DNA of 5,820 nt from positions 1-5,820 of the forward strand of contig JAHFBB010000070.1 of the NCBI GenBank assembly GCA_023250255.1, read 5' to 3'. How positions within the stretch are numbered: position 1 is the first letter of the stretch; every line of letters starts with the position of its first letter. The translations under genes were made by a program, and so were the position numbers. Of this stretch, positions 4,986 to 5,820 are shown piece after piece. The notes beneath the pieces were generated by a model. The model was not told the origin of the DNA. It made no database searches and saw nothing but the letters and a program-made list of their open reading frames with translations. This DNA is from Chloroflexota bacterium (lineage in GTDB: Bacteria > Chloroflexota > Limnocylindria > QHBO01).

Positions 4986-5434
4986 CCAGCGCACCTTTGC
5001 CGCCGCCGCCGTCCGGGCGCCATGGGGGCCTCTGGCTGGCGGGCGGCGTCGTGCTGGCGGTCATTGCCTGGATCGCGTTCAGCGGAGTCGGCAACGCGCT
5101 GGTCTACTACCTGACGCCCACCGAACTGGTCGCACGGGGCGACGCGGCCATCGGCCAGCCGGTTCGTCTGGGTGGTCTGGTCAAGGCGGGCAGCGTCATC
5201 GGCCCGGCCACCGACCTGACCTTCGTCCTGACCGATGGCGATACCGATGTGACGGTCCATTCCACGGTCGCCCCGACCAGCTCGTTCCGGGAGGGCGCCG
5301 GTGCGGTGGTCGAGGGGCGGCTGGGTGCGGACGGCGTGTTCGAAGCGACCCAGGTCCTGGTCAAACACGATGAGAACTACGTGATCCCGAGCGATGGCGC
5401 GCTGCCGTCCCCCGGGTCCCTCACGGGGAACTGA
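4982..5434 (+). CDS. ccmE: Cytochrome c maturation haem chaperone CcmE
   Basis: CcmE carries haem outside the membrane by a covalent bond to a histidine and passes it to the CcmF ligase. The 150-residue protein has a short proline-rich cytoplasmic N-terminus (1-15), one membrane anchor at about 16-34, and an OB-fold domain from about 44. The signature near the end is VKHDENY (128-133), with H129 equivalent to the haem-binding His130 of E. coli and Y133 to Tyr134, so this is the ordinary histidine type rather than the CxxxY variant. Family blocks YYLTPTEL, VRLGGLVKAGSV and SFREGAGAVVEG are also present. The ATG at 4982 overlaps the ccmD TGA (ATGA); the open frame continues upstream but would run through ccmD. 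GAGGA abuts the start as it does at ccmC. Confidence 0.96.
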   Translation: MTSAPLPPPPSGRHGGLWLAGGVVLAVIAWIAFSGVGNALVYYLTPTELVARGDAAIGQPVRLGGLVKAGSVIGPATDLTFVLTDGDTDVTVHSTVAPTSSFREGAGAVVEGRLGADGVFEATQVLVKHDENYVIPSDGALPSPGSLTGN

Positions 5435-5442
5435 TCCACATC

Positions 5443-5820
5443 GTGCTGGCGTCCATCGGGCACCTGGCCGTCGTCGGCGGCCTGCTGGCGAGCGTGCTGG
5501 CGGTGGTTTCCGCGTCAGTCGGCTGGCGCCGAGGCGACTCGGGGCTGGTGGAAATCGGTCGGAAGCTCGTCCAGATGGCCTGTGCCGCCGCCGCCATCGG
5601 CTGCCTGGTCATGGTCTTCGCCCTGCTGACCCACGACTTCTCGATCCTGTACGTCGCCCGCAACAACGCGACCACCACGCCCCCGTTCTTCTCGGTCATC
5701 TCGCTGTGGGCCGCGCTGGAGGGATCGATCCTGTTCTGGACGCTGCTGCTGACCGGATGGTCGAGCCTCGCGCTGTGGCACACCCGGGGTCGTCACCACT
5801 CATTGATGCCCATGGTCACG
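5443..5820 (+). CDS. ccmF: Cytochrome c haem ligase subunit CcmF, N-terminal part (3' end outside window)
   Basis: CcmF is the large multi-span membrane component of the haem ligase that attaches haem from CcmE to apocytochrome c. The 126 residues seen cover the N-terminal helices (about 5-25, 44-63 and 94-112). Family motifs are HDFSILYVARNN (64-75), matching E. coli NDFTVAYVASNS, and LWAALEGSILFW (88-99), matching the ATWGAHEGSLLLW block. The frame is open to base 5820; the WWD domain and haem histidines lie beyond the edge. GTG 5443 is the best start, 8 bases after the ccmE stop, with GGGGA (5425-5429) 13 bases upstream, rather far for a ribosome site. No ATG is available before the first conserved helix. 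This is the only ccm junction in the window without an overlap. Confidence 0.92.
   Translation, partial: MLASIGHLAVVGGLLASVLAVVSASVGWRRGDSGLVEIGRKLVQMACAAAAIGCLVMVFALLTHDFSILYVARNNATTTPPFFSVISLWAALEGSILFWTLLLTGWSSLALWHTRGRHHSLMPMVT

Noticed and set aside
1..5820. Mobile elements, CRISPR arrays, tRNA or rRNA genes, riboswitches
   Set aside because: No transposase or integrase motifs, regularly spaced repeats or recognisable structural RNA were seen; nearly every base is accounted for by protein genes.

Overview
The window is a GC-rich stretch of bacterial chromosome (about two-thirds GC by eye). It is densely packed, with overlapping or nearly touching genes, and holds no RNA genes, insertion sequences or CRISPR arrays. 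The System I cytochrome c maturation genes, a lipobox-bearing cupredoxin, TTGAC/TAnnnT promoter architecture and a probable leaderless start would fit a high-GC Chloroflexota-like organism. That placement is inference from gene content and style, and no marker gene here settles it.

Layout. (1) 1-1217, plus strand: the C-terminal half of a divergent transketolase, running in from the left edge, overlapped at its stop by a small single-span membrane protein. (2) 1199-1222: a perfect 10-bp hairpin lying between two convergent gene ends, a probable shared terminator. (3) 1227-2080, minus strand: an HxlR-family winged-helix regulator followed, with a 4-base overlap, by a GAF protein of the free methionine-R-sulfoxide reductase type. 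A well-formed promoter sits so close to the regulator start that its mRNA is probably leaderless. (4) 2138-2560, minus strand: a secreted cupredoxin lipoprotein with type-1 copper ligands. (5) 2561-2666: a short divergent control region. (6) 2667-5820, plus strand: ccmA-ccmB-ccmC-ccmD-ccmE-ccmF in the order known from proteobacterial ccm operons, with ccmF cut by the right edge.

How the genes work together. CcmA and CcmB form the ABC machine, CcmC and CcmD load haem onto the membrane-anchored chaperone CcmE, and CcmF is the haem-ligase module that passes haem to apocytochrome c outside the membrane. The divergent copper lipoprotein is a plausible electron carrier for the same respiratory chain. 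The HxlR/GAF pair may be a small redox-response unit, but that is inference.

The main content is a well-known system rather than an undescribed one. The points most worth a second look are the GAF protein that lacks one of three canonical redox cysteines, the likely leaderless promoter, the residue changes in the CcmA Q-loop and CcmC tryptophan-rich motif, and the unnamed membrane peptide coupled to transketolase.
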